This document shows positions 11,366 to 23,266 of a DNA stretch of 64,000 nucleotides, piece by piece. The stretch's first letter is position 1, and each line of letters starts with the position of its first letter. A model generated the notes under the pieces. It was not told where the DNA came from, did no database searches, and saw only the letters and a program-made list of their open reading frames with translations. The DNA comes from Bilabrum cf. latius. Lineage: Eukaryota; Bigyra: Bicosoecida; Bigyra; Bicosoecida. The stretch is from contig OZ237749.1 of the NCBI GenBank assembly GCA_965178125.1, positions 496,001 to 560,000 on the forward strand, written 5' to 3'. Made by a program: the position numbers and the translations under genes.

Positions 11366-13596
11366 ATGAGTGCGATCGCAGCTGTAATTTCAGCTGTATG
11401 CTTTTGTACCTTCGCCGCTCGATACGTCTCGGCCAAGGCCCCACACGTCGTTGTGTTTTTGGTGAGTATTTGGATTTGTGTGTTCTACTACTGCATAATC
11501 AGAGGTAACCATTTGGGCAAGAGCACAACCTCGTGTGTACAAAATCAAACTAGTGCAGGTAGACGACCTCGGTTGGAACGACGTGGCTGGTTTCGCAGGT
11601 AATGACAGTCACATACACATGCCGAACATGCAGCAGTACGTTCGAGAGGGAGTGGAGCTGCGAAACTTCCACACCTTTCGGTTTTGCTCACCGACTCGTT
11701 CATCTCTCATGACGGCGCGCTACCCGTACCACATGGGCCAGCAAACGAACATGAACCTGAATCCTGCAGCTAAAATTCCATGCGGGATCCCGTTGAACTA
11801 TTCCTTCCTACCAGAATTGCTGCAACAAAAGGCGCCTTAGGGGAACAAACCTAGGTCCTTGTTTCTTGGGAAGGTGAGTTTGCTGTGCTGGATCGGCCTG
11901 ATTTGTACAGTAGAGAGCTCCCGTGCAGCAGCTTGTGTTGAAGCTCTACCCTTTGTCCGTATTTGCACCAATGATTTTCGCAGTGGCACCTCGGTTTTTT
12001 TAAGTCGGACTACATCCCCACTCGACGGGGATTCGACCGGGCCCTTGGCTTCACGCAAGGCGGCGAGACGCATTCTACACACGTCGCCCCCTACGGCCAT
12101 GTACCTCTCTGGTGGCAGCCGGAGAACAACGACACACACCCTGAGAACGACGTGCTCATCGACCTGTTCAACAACTCGCGCGGCGAGCCTTTCAATCCCC
12201 TCGGGCAAGGCCTCAACAACACCTACTCTGCGGACCTCTACGCATCCGAGTTCGAGAACGTCGTGTCGCAGCATGACCCGTCCGTGCCCCTCTTCGTGTA
12301 CTACTCAAACCACGACGTCCACGTCCCCTTCGAGGCACCTCAGCGGCTCTATGACCTGTACGAAGGCGTCATCCAGGACGAGGTCAGGAGGGTGTACGCT
12401 GCAATGATGACGGCGACGGATGAGGCGTTCGGGCGCATGACACGGGCGCTGGCAGCGAGAGGCATGCTGGATGACACTGTGATCATGATGATGAGCGATA
12501 ACGGTGGCAATACCAAGGGCTGCAGTGCGGATAAGAGGGGTGGGAACAACTGGCCGCTGCGGTGAGAGCATCAAGAGGCGCGATTCCGTGCTGCTGGGGA
12601 CCTGCGGACGTGCGGACGTGCGTGCGGCCCTGGTGCTGCTGCACTAGTCTGGCATGCAAGCACAGACGCACGGTGCTTCCCCCTTGCCTGTTTGGCTGCG
12701 TTTTGAGTCCCTTCCATGAATCCGTGTTGCTTGCTGTTCCTACCTTTCTTTGTCGCAGAGGCGCGAAGTTCACCCACTGGCGAGGAGGCACAACGGTCCC
12801 GGCCTTCGCTTGGGCGGGGAGCCGGACAGGGCTGCTGCCTGAGTCGCGGCGCGGGTCCATCTACGAGCACCAGCTGCACGCAGTAGATGTGTACCCCACG
12901 ATCGCGAAGATGTACGGGGTGAGCGACCAGGACCTGAAGGAGTCCGGGCCTTTGCCTCCTGATGGGGTCGATTTCTGGCCCGCGGTGTCAGGAGAGAGCG
13001 GTACCCCGGCGCGAAACGAGACGGTTATCAACGTGTGGACCCTTGGGGATGGAACACTAACGGGGGCCCTGGTGCAGGGCGACTACAGGCTGTACATGGG
13101 CTTCCCGGGGACTCCGGACGACTGGGGACTGCCTTCCGACTAGAACGCATCCGAGCCAGTGCCCCCAACCCCGAAAGGCGTGTACGTCTCGCACGGGATC
13201 CGGCGCATCCCATGCGGGCCTGACACCGAGACAGCTGACGGCTCCGGAGATGCACCCTTCAGCAGCGGCGGTGGGGAGCCCTCCCGCCCGTGTGACGAGT
13301 CCCCCTGTTTATTCAATGTGAAGGAGGACCCGGGGGAGCACACCCGCCCGTGTGACGAGTCCCCCTGTTTATTCAATGTGAAGGAGGACCCGGGGGAGCA
13401 CACCGACATCGCCTCTCAGCACCCGGACATTGTGCAGGCCATGGTGACCCGCATGAAGGAGCTGCAGAAGAGCGAGGTCTCCGTGGAGGCCAGCGGCCTC
13501 TGCCCATCGCCGCCCCCGGGGCACAAGAAGTGGCCGGACAGCTACGATTCAACGTACAAGACCGGGTTCTGGCAGCCTTGGTGTGATGGCCTCTGA
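11366..13596 (+). CDS. Secreted arylsulfatase-type sulfatase, 4 exons
   Basis: Exons 11366-11461, 11559-11873, 11984-12561 and 12759-13596 join to 608 codons and stop at TGA. The N-terminus is a signal peptide, followed by PHVVVFL-VDDLGWNDV across intron 1. CSPTR is the Cys-x-Pro-x-Arg formylglycine motif. GK-WHLG is rebuilt across intron 2, and NWPLRGAKFTHWRGG across intron 3, at the expected places. MMMSDNGG is the conserved metal-binding region. These place it in the arylsulfatase B/GALNS-like group, hydrolysing sulfate esters, likely of sulfated polysaccharides, outside the cell or in a vacuole. TAG codons at QQKAP-TAG-GNKP and LPSD-TAG-NASEP read as Gln. A 60-bp in-frame duplication lies at 13284-13403. 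Confidence 0.88.
13284..13403. repeat. 60-bp tandem duplication inside the sulfatase coding region
   Basis: Two adjacent 60-bp copies are identical or nearly so and each encodes 20 residues including CDESPCLFNVKEDPGEHT. The CLFNVKEDPGE part corresponds to the C-terminal conserved LF-x-DPxE segment of sulfatases, normally present once. Confidence 0.9.
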
Positions 13597-13715
13597 TGCA
13601 CGGCACAACCATTGAACTACCATGCTGCCGCACGCATCCGTACGAGCATACGCGGGGCAACAGCAGCCTGTCCACATCCTGGTGCATGTGCATCAAAGTG
13701 TGAAGATGAAGATAA

Positions 13716-13937
13716 TTGTGCCTCCCGCAAGACTTTGTTGCGCGACGCGGTCCAGACCTGCGCTGCTTCGAATCAAGTAATGGTCGTGGTGTTAAACTGA
13801 GTGGAGGCTTGTGCCAATGCGAGCAGCTAGAGGGCAACGGAGACTGCAGTCACTGTACTAGAGGCGATTGTTGTTCCAACTGCAACAGCGAACAGCGCAA
13901 GTGTGGCTGCATACCAGGCCAGGAATGTACCGTGTAA
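13716..13937 (+). CDS. Possible cysteine-rich protein or exon
   Basis: This frame ends in TAA and its last 45 residues hold twelve Cys (GLCQCEQLEGNGDC, HCTRGDCCSNCN, KCGCIPGQEC), a spacing typical of small disulfide-rich or metal-binding modules. No good ATG starts it and the upstream frame has a TAA, so if real it is an exon spliced to something upstream. A second Cys-containing frame at 13612-13800 may be part of the same gene. Not assigned to a family. Confidence 0.25.
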   Translation: MCLPQDFVARRGPDLRCFESSNGRGVKLSGGLCQCEQLEGNGDCSHCTRGDCCSNCNSEQRKCGCIPGQECTV

Positions 13938-16900
13938 ATAAAGCCAGCTAGAAGGAGCAATTATGCAGAAATCTCGCTAGTAGTTCATGCGTTGTTCAGG
14001 GTACCCGTATTTCAACTGAGAGTGAAAGCCCTACGGATGACGTCCTTGCAACCCTCAAGCAGCAGCATTTGGAGCTGAAGGCATACGCTGAAGCTCTTGA
14101 ACTGCAAGTAGAGGATTCCAATATATCTGAGGATCTACACTAGAAAATTTCAAGCCAGATTCGACTGCCTCAGCGCCAACGCGAGCGGAGCGTGAGGGGC
14201 GCTGTTGCAGCAATCATTAGGCTCAGTGCGACGCAAGCTAGCAAAGAAATTGCGCGAATCAAGCTCAAAGAGGACGTTGAATCGGCTGACTATATAAGCA
14301 GTTTGGCATCACCGATTGCGATTTCTCTGCAGAAGCATGCAATCTCAATGGTTAGGCTGGCTGGTCGAGCGGACAGGGTGCTGGCCGCCCTCAGGTAGGC
14401 CCCACCCGGAGCAACCCCCATCGCATCTGATTAGGATCCTGATAAGGCACGTGGCAAACCAAGGGAAATTACAACTAAGTCACAACCTGACAGTTCTCCA
14501 ATCGCACGGTCAAGCTCCGATACAGTCGCATCGGCACACCCTGCACGCCTGGCACTGCAGCAGGAACTCATGGAGCGCGGCTTGCTACAGTTGGACGGAT
14601 CCCCGAATCCGACAAGCGGTGCGTTTGCATAGGCAGCTTCTGCGCTCATGGCGCTTCCCCCATCGCTGCAGAGCAGCATTGCTGGTGACCCGGGTGCCAT
14701 CGAACGGCTCCTCGTCGCAGATGCATCCGTGACAGTTGACTGGGATTCCCTCGGCTCGCATGCTGGCAGCCACGCAGGCGAATCAGTGGCAGGCGTTTCT
14801 AATTCACACGTGTCCGCTGCATCGCCGCAGCAGCCTATAGCGGCACCAGAGCACCTGCTCGGTGCGATACCGCAAGTGACGGATTTTTCGTCTGCGTCAA
14901 CCGAGCGGCTGGACTTGGATGGCTTCACACAGCAGCTCAAACACCTCAGCGGGGCCTCTCAGCAAGCAGCCGTTTCTCTTGTTACAACATTGGTACAGAT
15001 GCAGAGCATCTGCGGGATGGCCACGGAGGCGTTGTGCTTCGTTCGCTCCATGCATGCCGCTGGAATCCCGGTCCGTGCTCGGCACTTCCTGCCCATGCTG
15101 GATCGTGCGGCTGAAGCTGGAGACGTGTCCACCGTAAAGGAAGCCTTAGAAACGATGGATTCCATTGGGATGGCGCCGACAATAGCCATCGTGGCAAGGC
15201 AGATCACTGCATATGGGCTGGGGGCCGACAGGCTCGCTCGCGATGACGCCCTCAAGGCATAGGGCGATGTCACAGGCAAACACGAATTGGGTGAACTCGA
15301 AGAGTCCCGCGGGTTGCTACAAGCTGCATTTGACTAGGCCGTCCAGGTCACGTCAGACCAATCATTTGGCGTGTCTCGCAGCGACAGGAACGGCTTCCTG
15401 GCCGCAATCCTTGCAGCCTTCAGCACTGGTACTGCGAGGCGACTAGGCTGGTCTGTGTTCCCGCACGCCAAGCTGGATCACCTGAGCAGCAAATTGGAGC
15501 TTGACGGAGGAAGTACTGGTGATGGTACCGCGCTGCAGCACACAGTGTCTCCAGCCACGTTGGACTCTCAAGACGATGGCGGCGGCAGCAGCGATGCAAC
15601 CTCGGTGGATGCTGACATGAACTCCGTGCACTTGCCGCCCTCTGAGCTTACTGAGGACGATCTGTCTCTATTGCTGCGGCGTATCGAGGCAGCAATAGCG
15701 GTTGAATCGCCCGCGTACCCTGGGAGAGGAAGAGGCGGGGCACAGGGCCGCGCGGCGGTTAGCCAACACGGAGAGGTATCTTAGCTGGATGCGTTGCGTC
15801 AGCACATCGAGAGGCACGGCCCGTTCGATGCGCTTGTGGACGGCGCGAATCTTGCACATACGCTGCATGCAGACCGCGGCACGGATGGGTTCAGTTTTCC
15901 GCACCTGATCCACGCGGTCAGCTCCATTCGCGGTGCCGGGCTGCGGCCGCTGGTGGTGCTGCACCGGAAGTGGCTGACCAGGAGCAGGATGCAGCCCCTC
16001 GCTGATGCTTTATCGGGTAGGGATCAAAGTGGGCATGGGGACAGGCCCGCGGGGCTTGAAGGCGACCAGCTCCTCAGCACGTTTCGCAAGCAGATGGGCC
16101 TGCCGCCCCAGCAGGCGGTCACGGCGAACGAACTCGCAGACAGGCTGACGGCGTGCCTGGCCCCGGTGCACGGAGGCATGTTCACGACTTGGACTGGAAA
16201 TGACGACTTGTTTTGGATATGGGCTGCATTGCAAGGGCAGATATCGCTGCTGCGGGCAAACCGAAGCGGAAGTGCCAGTGGCGCCGAGGAAGTATCTCTT
16301 CAAGCCAGGCCTGCTGGAATGGCCCGAAGCCGTGGCCCCAGCCGACTTGCCGGAACGAAGGCCCTCTAGGCCGGGACGGGCGGCCTACTTGGGGCACTGC
16401 AAGGCAGTGCAGCTGCGCAGGGCAGTGCAGACTAGGATTCGGCCGGGGCTAGACGTGGCAGCGAGGCAGGGGTGGAGCTGCCGCGGCGCGTGTACGTCGT
16501 GACAAACGATGCAATGAGGGACCACGGAAACATGTCCGAGTGCGGCCCTCTGTTCGCCCGCTGGAGGCTGCTGCACACCATCAGGCCACTGTCGAGGTTT
16601 CCGCTCGAGAGTGGGTCTGTGGGGTCCTGGGACGGAAGCGAGGCCAGCATTCCGGTCCGCGTGCCGCCGGTGGTGGCGTGGCACGCGCACCGTGCTGATG
16701 GATTTGACGGCGAGGCTGGCAGCAAGATTCTGGCCCTGCCGGCGAGCGACATTTCAGCAGACGTTGAGATGACGATGCGCATCCCCGCGGCGCCGGTGCG
16801 CGACGGATCGAGCGAATCGGAGGAGCTAGACGGCGCGGTATCAGCTCGCAGTGCGCGGGCCTACGTGGCCGGACGGCGGCCCGATCCCTCGGCACAGCCT

Positions 16901-16960
16901 TGTGTGGTCGAGATACCTGGACCTATGCAGTGGTGCGTAGTATTGAAAAGAAACACGTGA
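13925..16960 (+). CDS. Protein-only RNase P (PRORP): PPR + NYN nuclease
   Basis: One frame of up to 1,011 codons, free of TAA/TGA but crossing many TAGs, ends in TGA at 16960. Around residues 350-430 are helical PPR-like repeats (LVQMQSICGMATEALCFVRS, LDRAAEAGDVSTVKEALETM). The C-terminus has the NYN metallonuclease: FDALVDGANLAH (about 635), TWTGNDDLFWIWAAL (about 755) and VYVVTNDAMRDHG (about 857), followed by FARWRLLHT. These are the conserved Asp-bearing motifs of PRORP, which cleaves the 5' leader of pre-tRNA. The N-terminal 300 residues are low complexity and not typical. The start is uncertain: an AG acceptor-like site near 14,000 or a later ATG (14348) are alternatives, and an intron near 14,395 is possible. 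Confidence 0.75.
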
Positions 16961-17723
16961 TTTGCACAGGTTCAATTCGATTCTGCAGCCTCGCAAACCA
17001 TCTGCGCGAGCTATGTCACCATCCATCCCTAGACCATGGTGCTAAAGTACCATTATTACTAGCAGTACGCATATTCTGCGTGCATTTGTCTCTCATGTCT
17101 ACTGTCTGAGTGGTTGCAGCGTGTTCAGCACCGATCACAGGAGGAAAGTGTCCTCCTTGATGGGCAGCAACATTCGGTGAGTAGTTGGCCCAAAGAGATT
17201 CTCCTTGATTTCATCATCAATCTCTACTCTCTTGGGGTTCTTCAGCCATGACTTGACAGAGCTGCAGAGTTGGAAAGTTGGATCACTTGTAGCTGGGTAT
17301 TGACGGTGAACTAGCGACGCAGCGACACAATCAGATGCATTTACCTTGTATCATGCCACTCGCTGAGCACAACAATTCGCTGGGGCTCATGCTCGCAGCG
17401 AAACGCCGTACTCTATACGAATCCACGAGCATCGATCGCAACTTTCCTCATGCTCTTAAGCATGCGGAAAACCGCCCGCTCTTTGCCCTCGAGTACAAGA
17501 CGCTCGGTTAAGACTCGGACTGACATGTTCTTGTCAACGAGACCTGTTCAAACAGTGCCAGTTAAGTCTGCAAGAACGGTCTCGCTTGTGGTGCGGCTCC
17601 GGACGGTTTCTGGCTGTTCATGCGTTGGTGGTTTTGTGGCAAGTTCGGGGTGGTAGTGTTGAGTTCACATAACATTGCAAATCACATTGGCCCTGGAATA
17701 CGCTCTCGGTGGACTGGGCATGC
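16961..17723. other. Convergent intergenic region
   Basis: This is the 3'-to-3' gap between the RNase P and SF1 genes. It contains both 3' UTRs. I see no further gene or repeat; the short frames here lack coding character. Confidence 0.5.
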
Positions 17724-20699
17724 TCAACCAGACGAATCACCAGCTGGGGGCCCCGGTGGCGGCGGTGGCGGAGGCGGTGGTGGAGGCGCCGATGGCGGCT
17801 ACCCGCCAGCTCCTGCCATCCCTGGCTACCCTTGTAACTGGACTCCTGCTTGCGCCTGCTCGGGCTGCTGGAAATGCGCATAACCCATAGAATGCTGCTG
17901 CTGCTGCTGCTGCTGCTGCTACATGGCCTGGTGGAATCCAGGGTGAAATTGCGGCTGTTGATGAAAACCCATGCCTGGCATCATCATCATCGCCTGCCCG
18001 TGCCCTTGCATCTGCATCGTCTGCCCCTGCATCTGCCCATGCGTGTGCGCTCCTCCGTACATTGAGTGTGGTTGCTAAAAACCAGGTGCCACCATCCCCT
18101 GCATAGGCTGCTGCTGGTACATGGCAGCACCGAGCGGCTGCATCGCTGCCTGCTGGTGCGTCTACTGCGGTCTGGCTTGAGGCATCCCGGCCTGCTGGTG
18201 GAACGGTGGGCCCGGTGGTCCCTGCTGCTGGTGCTTTACAGTGGTTGGTTGCTTCCCGGCGGTCGCCCAGGCCTTCGCGATGGCAGCCAATCCAGCGGTG
18301 GATCCGTCGGCCTCCATGGCTGCATGCATCTGGGCGCGCATCCTCGCCTGCTCCTCCTCCTTTTTCTGCTGCCGCCGCTGCTGCTCCTGCAGCACGAGCA
18401 TCTCTTGCTCCTGGATGGCCGCGAGGTGCATCTCGAGAGACTTGGCCTGCTCCGCCACCGCCTCCTGGGCTGCTGCAACCGGGTCTGTGGTCTTCGTGCC
18501 CTCGCCTTCCCCTGCTGCAGCTGCGTCTGAGCCTGCGCCGTCTGCACTTGCCGGTCGCTCCGCCGAATCTGACTGAGCTGCAGTGGGCACAGGAGCGGGT
18601 GCTGTGGACGGTGCCTGTGTGGTCGCATCACCCCGCGGTGCCGAAGACGATGCCGCGGCCGCTGAAGAGCTTGAAGACGACAAACCAACACCATGGCTTG
18701 CAGGCGCCTGTGACTTTGGGCTCGGACTAGGTATACCGAGACGATCCCGCATGGCCTTCAGCTCAGCTTCCCTCCGCTGCGCCTCGGCTTGCATCGCCAG
18801 CACCCTCATTTTCTCCGCCTCGAGGAGAGCCTGCCTCTGGGCCTGAGCCGTGGCCGCGAGCTCGGCGTCGTGCTTCTTCTTCCACTCGAGATAGGACGTC
18901 GCAGCTTCACCGGGTGCAGACCCTGACCCTCCTGCCGCCGACGATGATGATGAAGAAGAAGAAAAGGAAGATGATGACGACGACGATGATGATGAAGCTG
19001 CCTGGCCTGATGCGGCCCCGGTGCCTTTGGAGGCGCTGCCTGACTCTCCTGACCCTCCCGATGCGCCGGCAGGAGCCGCAATCCCGTCGTTATCGCCATC
19101 GTCCGCGTCGGTATCAAGCGACACGCCGGCAGCCTTGGCTTTTTGCGCGAGCGCAAGGGCGGTCTTGTCTCCCTGGCTGGCCATGAACTTGATGTAATCC
19201 CTGTCCTCTGCACTGTACTTGCTTGGGTCCACGTCGATGAGCAAAAAGAGCGTGTCCACGGGCTTCTGGCTGCCTGATGAAGCCTCCTGCTGCCGCTCGA
19301 GCTGCATGAGCTCCCACTGCTTGCGACCAAGCGCCGCAGCACCTGCCCCGAGCCCGCCATTGTACACCTGCAGCTCCATCTGCTGGTACTCTTTGTGCTG
19401 CTGCAACGACTCGTCCATCTGCATCAGCCGCTTCACCACATCGGCACACGCCTCGACGGCCGATAGGTCTGAGCCCTCCACGAGCGCGTACGTGGGAGCC
19501 CCCCCATCGGGGGCGGCCTGCCTCCCCTCCTTGTGAGCCGATTTGCCCCGAATGCTGATGTTGCACAGGGTCTCCCGCATCAGCCGCTTCTGCGTGTTCC
19601 CCCGCGGCCCCAGCACGAAGCCCATCACGTCCTTCTCGTCGCAGCCAGGGGGCATGGGCACCCTCCGTGCGAAACGCGCGCCCGTGCCCAGCTGCCCTTT
19701 GCCCGAGGTCGAGCCGGGCCCGCCGCTGGCCTCCTCGATGGCAGCATGCGCAGCCACCGCCGGGTGCTCGTCGTCGATCCTGACTCGCAGCCTTCGCCCG
19801 CCCACGATCTCGGGGTAGAGGTCAATGAGCTCTTCGATCAGCTTTTCCTTCTCCTCAACCAGGGCTTTGATCCTCCTCTGCAGCCTAGAGTTGGTCCGCT
19901 TGCCCGTGTCGTCGTATTGGGGCGCCGGGGAGCGAGGCCGGTTGGGGTCGTCTCCCTCGGCCACAGCCACCTCTGGCGCCTGCAAGAGCTAAAGGTTCAC
20001 TTCATCGATGCGAACCTTGAGAAGAAAAGCCCGCTGCTGCCGCAAGGTGAGGCCGCCCGGCATGAGAGTGGCGTGAGCCGGCAGCACGCGGGCCCCGAAT
20101 CGAGTGCTCGTGCGCTCCTTGGCCTCCCATCTTCGCCGGCGGCGGCGCTTGCGAGGAGGCTGCTGCGGGGCCGCCGCGCTGCTCTGATGGGTAGAGCTGC
20201 CTGCCTGAACGCCTGCTCCTGACGACCCGTGCTGCTCCGTACCTGTCGTTGCTGGCAGCGATGGGGCGATTGCAGAGCTCAATCCTTCCCTCGTCGCAGA
20301 AACTTGCTCTGTAGCACGTTTGATATCAACTGCACTTGAAGCGCTGCTCTATTTTGAGTCCTTAGGAGATACTGGAGCGGACGCCGCACCCGGTGGCGCT
20401 AATTCGGCAGCCGGAGCAGAAGTATGATTTGCTCCAGCGATGGATACAAGCTCCGCGCCGCTCAGTGGGTCCCGGCCGGAATCTGTGCGATCCTAGGATA
20501 CTCTGAATGCCTTTTGAACTCCAGCATAATGCGTCCAACTCGACAAGTCTTGCCAAAACGTAGGAAAGCTGCCAAACTCAGACACTAGCTCCGGGCAAGC
20601 CTTGTACCACTTCTTCATCGGCTTGTGAATTCCCTTTAGCGTGGCTTGCTCCTCCTGAGCACGCTCCTGGGCCATACGGGCCCCGCTATCGTCTGCCAT
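17724..20699 (-). CDS. Splicing factor 1 / branchpoint-binding protein-like
   Basis: A single exon of 991 codons ends in TGA. Around residue 165 is a basic block RKRRRRRRWE, the counterpart of the RKR...W motif that binds U2AF in SF1. A helical segment with LPGGLTLRQQ-like sequence follows, then the KH domain with GPRGNTQKRLMRE and ISIRGKSAHKEG, diagnostic of STAR/SF1 KH proteins that read the intron branchpoint. A long Ser/Ala-rich region, a Glu/Gln-rich coiled coil and a Met/Gln/Pro-rich tail with ten consecutive prolines close the protein. In the tail one TAG directly precedes eight CAG codons (17,892 region), and other TAGs also sit in Gln-rich context. ATG 20699 is chosen; an in-frame upstream extension to 20771 lacks a good start. 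Confidence 0.8.
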
Positions 20700-20811
20700 T
20701 TGGGAAGGAACAATAAATGGACGTACTGGGCGACGATTTGTGCTATTGCTTGCAGTCCTGTGAAGATGCACTGTTCAAAATCTGGTTTGATCGGCAGCCC
20801 GATTGGATCGG

Positions 20812-21756
20812 TCACTCATTTTGTGGCAACGCCCCCAATCCGCTCCCGTCGTTGCTCATCACAGCACCGAGCAGTTCCTTCTCCTACTCGTCCCGGGGCA
20901 CGAAGAACCTGGGGACCGTCCACCTCGTCTCTCGGGTCACCTCGTGCCAAAAGTAGCAGTCCCCCCTCTGAAGCTGCTCGGGGCTGCGGGGCGCCAGTCC
21001 GTTCTTCTTGTCCGCGAGCTCTGCAAGGACCGGACTCCTGGGCACGTACCCGCTCCTCTGCAGCCTCCAGTACCTCGCCATCCGCATGGACTGCAGGGGA
21101 ACAGCACCCCCCTTCTCAGACGCTCTCTCCGCGTCTGCCTGCGTCGGCCCGTGGCCCGGAAGAGCTCCCAAGATATTTCCCGTCAGGGCGCGGCGCAAGG
21201 CCGCACCGTCCGGAACGACAGCCCCGTCTCCGATCTCTGCGAAGAGCCAGGGCCTCGCCGTCTCCAGCTGCTCGATCCGCTCCTGCTTTATGGCAGCGGG
21301 GTTGCCGGGCAGAAAACCAATGTCCACGGTGCCTGTCTGAGTTTCAACTTCCTTGGTGAGGTGAAGCAATGGGATTGGGATGGTGGTCTCGGTCCGACCG
21401 ATGCCCAGGGGACCGAGCATGCTGTGCGAGACGTACCTGACGTACAAGCCGTCCGGAGACAGAAACATGTACTTCGCGTTCTAGAACGCCATCCGCTTCC
21501 CAAAAACAAGGGTCATTCCGCCTGTACCTAGCCCCAACGCGGTGGGGAAGAAACCTAGCACGTCTGGGAGGCCCTGAAACGTCGTCATAGCGTGGTTGAC
21601 GACCACGAACGTGGCCAAACTAGCGCCTCCTAGCACTAATGCCATGATTGTGTTCTGCTTTCGGTTTCCACTAGCAAACAATAACCTCTCTCCGTCCTGA
21701 GCTGGCGCTCTCACCGCAGCTACAGCATCCAGCATTGCTCGGCTTGACTGCGTCAA
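20812..21756 (-). CDS. TMEM223-like two-helix membrane protein
   Basis: The 314-aa frame ends in TGA and crosses two TAG codons. Two hydrophobic segments (IMALVLGGASLATFVVV and LGFFPTALGLGTGGMTLVF) are followed after one TAG by NAKYMFLSPDGLYVRY and TTIPIPLLHL. The order of two TM helices, a hydrophilic beta-rich part with SPDG, and IPL is reminiscent of TMEM223/TMEM186-type mitochondrial inner membrane assembly factors; this is a weak family guess. Near the C-terminus, FWHEVTRETRWTVP resembles the second half of a WW domain. The TAG between KRMAF and NAKYM falls in the middle of the conserved region. Confidence 0.5.
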
Positions 21757-22180
21757 TCCATCGCTGTCTACTCCTTGCTCTTTTCTGGTCGGTGCGCAGC
21801 CGTGGATCGATCGAAGCTAACTAGATTCCATTCTTTTCTAACTGCGACCCCAACTATTCGATCGTTCTTTCCAATGGGGAATAATCGCGTGCGTATCAGC
21901 GAGGCTTGACACGGCCTGGCAGCTAGACCATAGGGATCGCGAAAACAACCTTCCTCGTGTCTACAGTCTCATCAGTCGTAGTGAATGCATTGTAAATTCA
22001 CCGAGGCACGTCCGTTCGGCTGCACCGAAGGCTTCTGAGGGCAACGCAAGTTCACTTGATGGTGTCCAATATTTGCACGCAACAATGCCGAAATGGCAGC
22101 CATTGGAAGGCGCCGTGTAATGCTGGGTTTAGAACAACTATTCAGACACCAATCCATCAATTCAAGCTCCGGCCTCTGCC
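21757..22180. other. Intergenic region between TMEM223-like and bL20 genes
   Basis: It holds the promoter of the TMEM223-like gene and the 3' UTR of the bL20 gene, both on the minus strand. No other gene is visible. Confidence 0.45.
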
Positions 22181-23017
22181 TCACTGCCTGCCACCCTCCT
22201 GCCCATCGGCCCCGTCGTCTGCTGCGCTGTCTGCTTCTGGCGCAGGCGACGATGCAGCCGGCTTGCCCGATTCCACGGGGAGCCTGGGCCCTCCCCTACG
22301 CCTAGGGCCAGTCAACTGTCTTGCCTATGCCTCAGCCAGGGTGGGATTCTCGGGAATCCCGAACACGATCTGCCTCGTCGGGTCGTCCTCGCGCCTGGGC
22401 AGCTTGCCAGAGAGCATGGCAGTCAGCTCGCCGATACCCTCGTGGGGCACCTCGGGGTCATCCGGGTCTCCCACCAGGCCCTTCGTGGGTGCCTTCATGA
22501 ACTTTCGGATGCTCTCCACCTCGAGGTCGTACGCGGCCGCGCGCTCCCTCTCGAGGCGCGACTCGACGTCCACGGCGATTTGGTCCCTGCGAGCCTTCTG
22601 CTCCGGGGTCAAATCGTACCGAGCGATGTCTCTCTCGCGCTATCGTTCCAATTTTCGCTGGCCCTGAACTCGTTTCTCCATCAAGGCGGGCATGCCAGTG
22701 GCGTGCACCGCTCCGCAGACTGCAGCGAACGAGTACGGCTCAGTCTGAGCCAGGTTGGACAGCACTGCTCGATTCAAGCGAATCCCACTGTCAGCAAGAC
22801 AGCCCATGAGCTCACTATACCGCAGGCCTTGCTGTTTTGCCGCGGCATTGATCGACTGAATCCACTCCTTTCGCATCCGTCGGCGGTGCTGCTTGCGCCC
22901 CGCGTACGCATATTGCAAAGCTTTCTCGACACGGCGTTTCGCAACCCTGTAGCAATTCTTAGACCTACCACGGTAGCCTTTCGCTAATCTCAAGATCTTC
23001 TTGTGCTTGGGCTTCAT
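22181..23017 (-). CDS. Organellar ribosomal protein bL20 with C-terminal extension
   Basis: 278 codons end in TGA. Residues 1-120 are a clear bL20: KILRLAKGYRGRSKNCYRVA, then ALQYAYAGRKQHRRRMRKEW and NRAVLSNLAQTEP. bL20 is an assembly-critical protein of the bacterial-type large subunit. With no plastid-type transit sequence before MKPKHKK, a mitochondrial location (bL20m, short mature-like N-terminus) is the likelier inference. A TAG at the end of the core (QGQRKLER-TAG-RERDIARYD) leads into a further 150-residue charged extension that bacterial homologues lack. A second TAG lies after NPTLAEA. The core is certain; the extension rests on TAG being sense. Confidence 0.9.
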
Positions 23018-23266
23018 GACTACGGCCCCTAGTTACGATCGATGTTAATTGTAGTCCGACTATACTCGTATGCAAACGGAACACAAGCGTAATCACCCAC
23101 ACGTTGGATTCTATCCACAAGTTCAAACAATAGGACGTCTCGAATAGGACGATGTGGACGCTTCCAGTGCTTGAATTTCGCGTGCTGACGGTCGTGAGGC
23201 AAACAGTCGTTGTAAGGTGTACCTTCAGCAGAAAATAACCATCAAAAAATCGAGCAAGCGCAGCGC

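Noticed and set aside
17892-17921. Plus-strand poly-Leu repeat (CTG)n as a coding feature
   Set aside because: It is the complement of the (CAG)n polyglutamine run of SF1 on the minus strand.
20646-21531. Plus-strand frames over the TMEM223-like gene
   Set aside because: Arg/Pro/Ser-rich composition typical of antisense shadows in GC-rich DNA; the minus frame has transmembrane helices and ends in a plausible stop.
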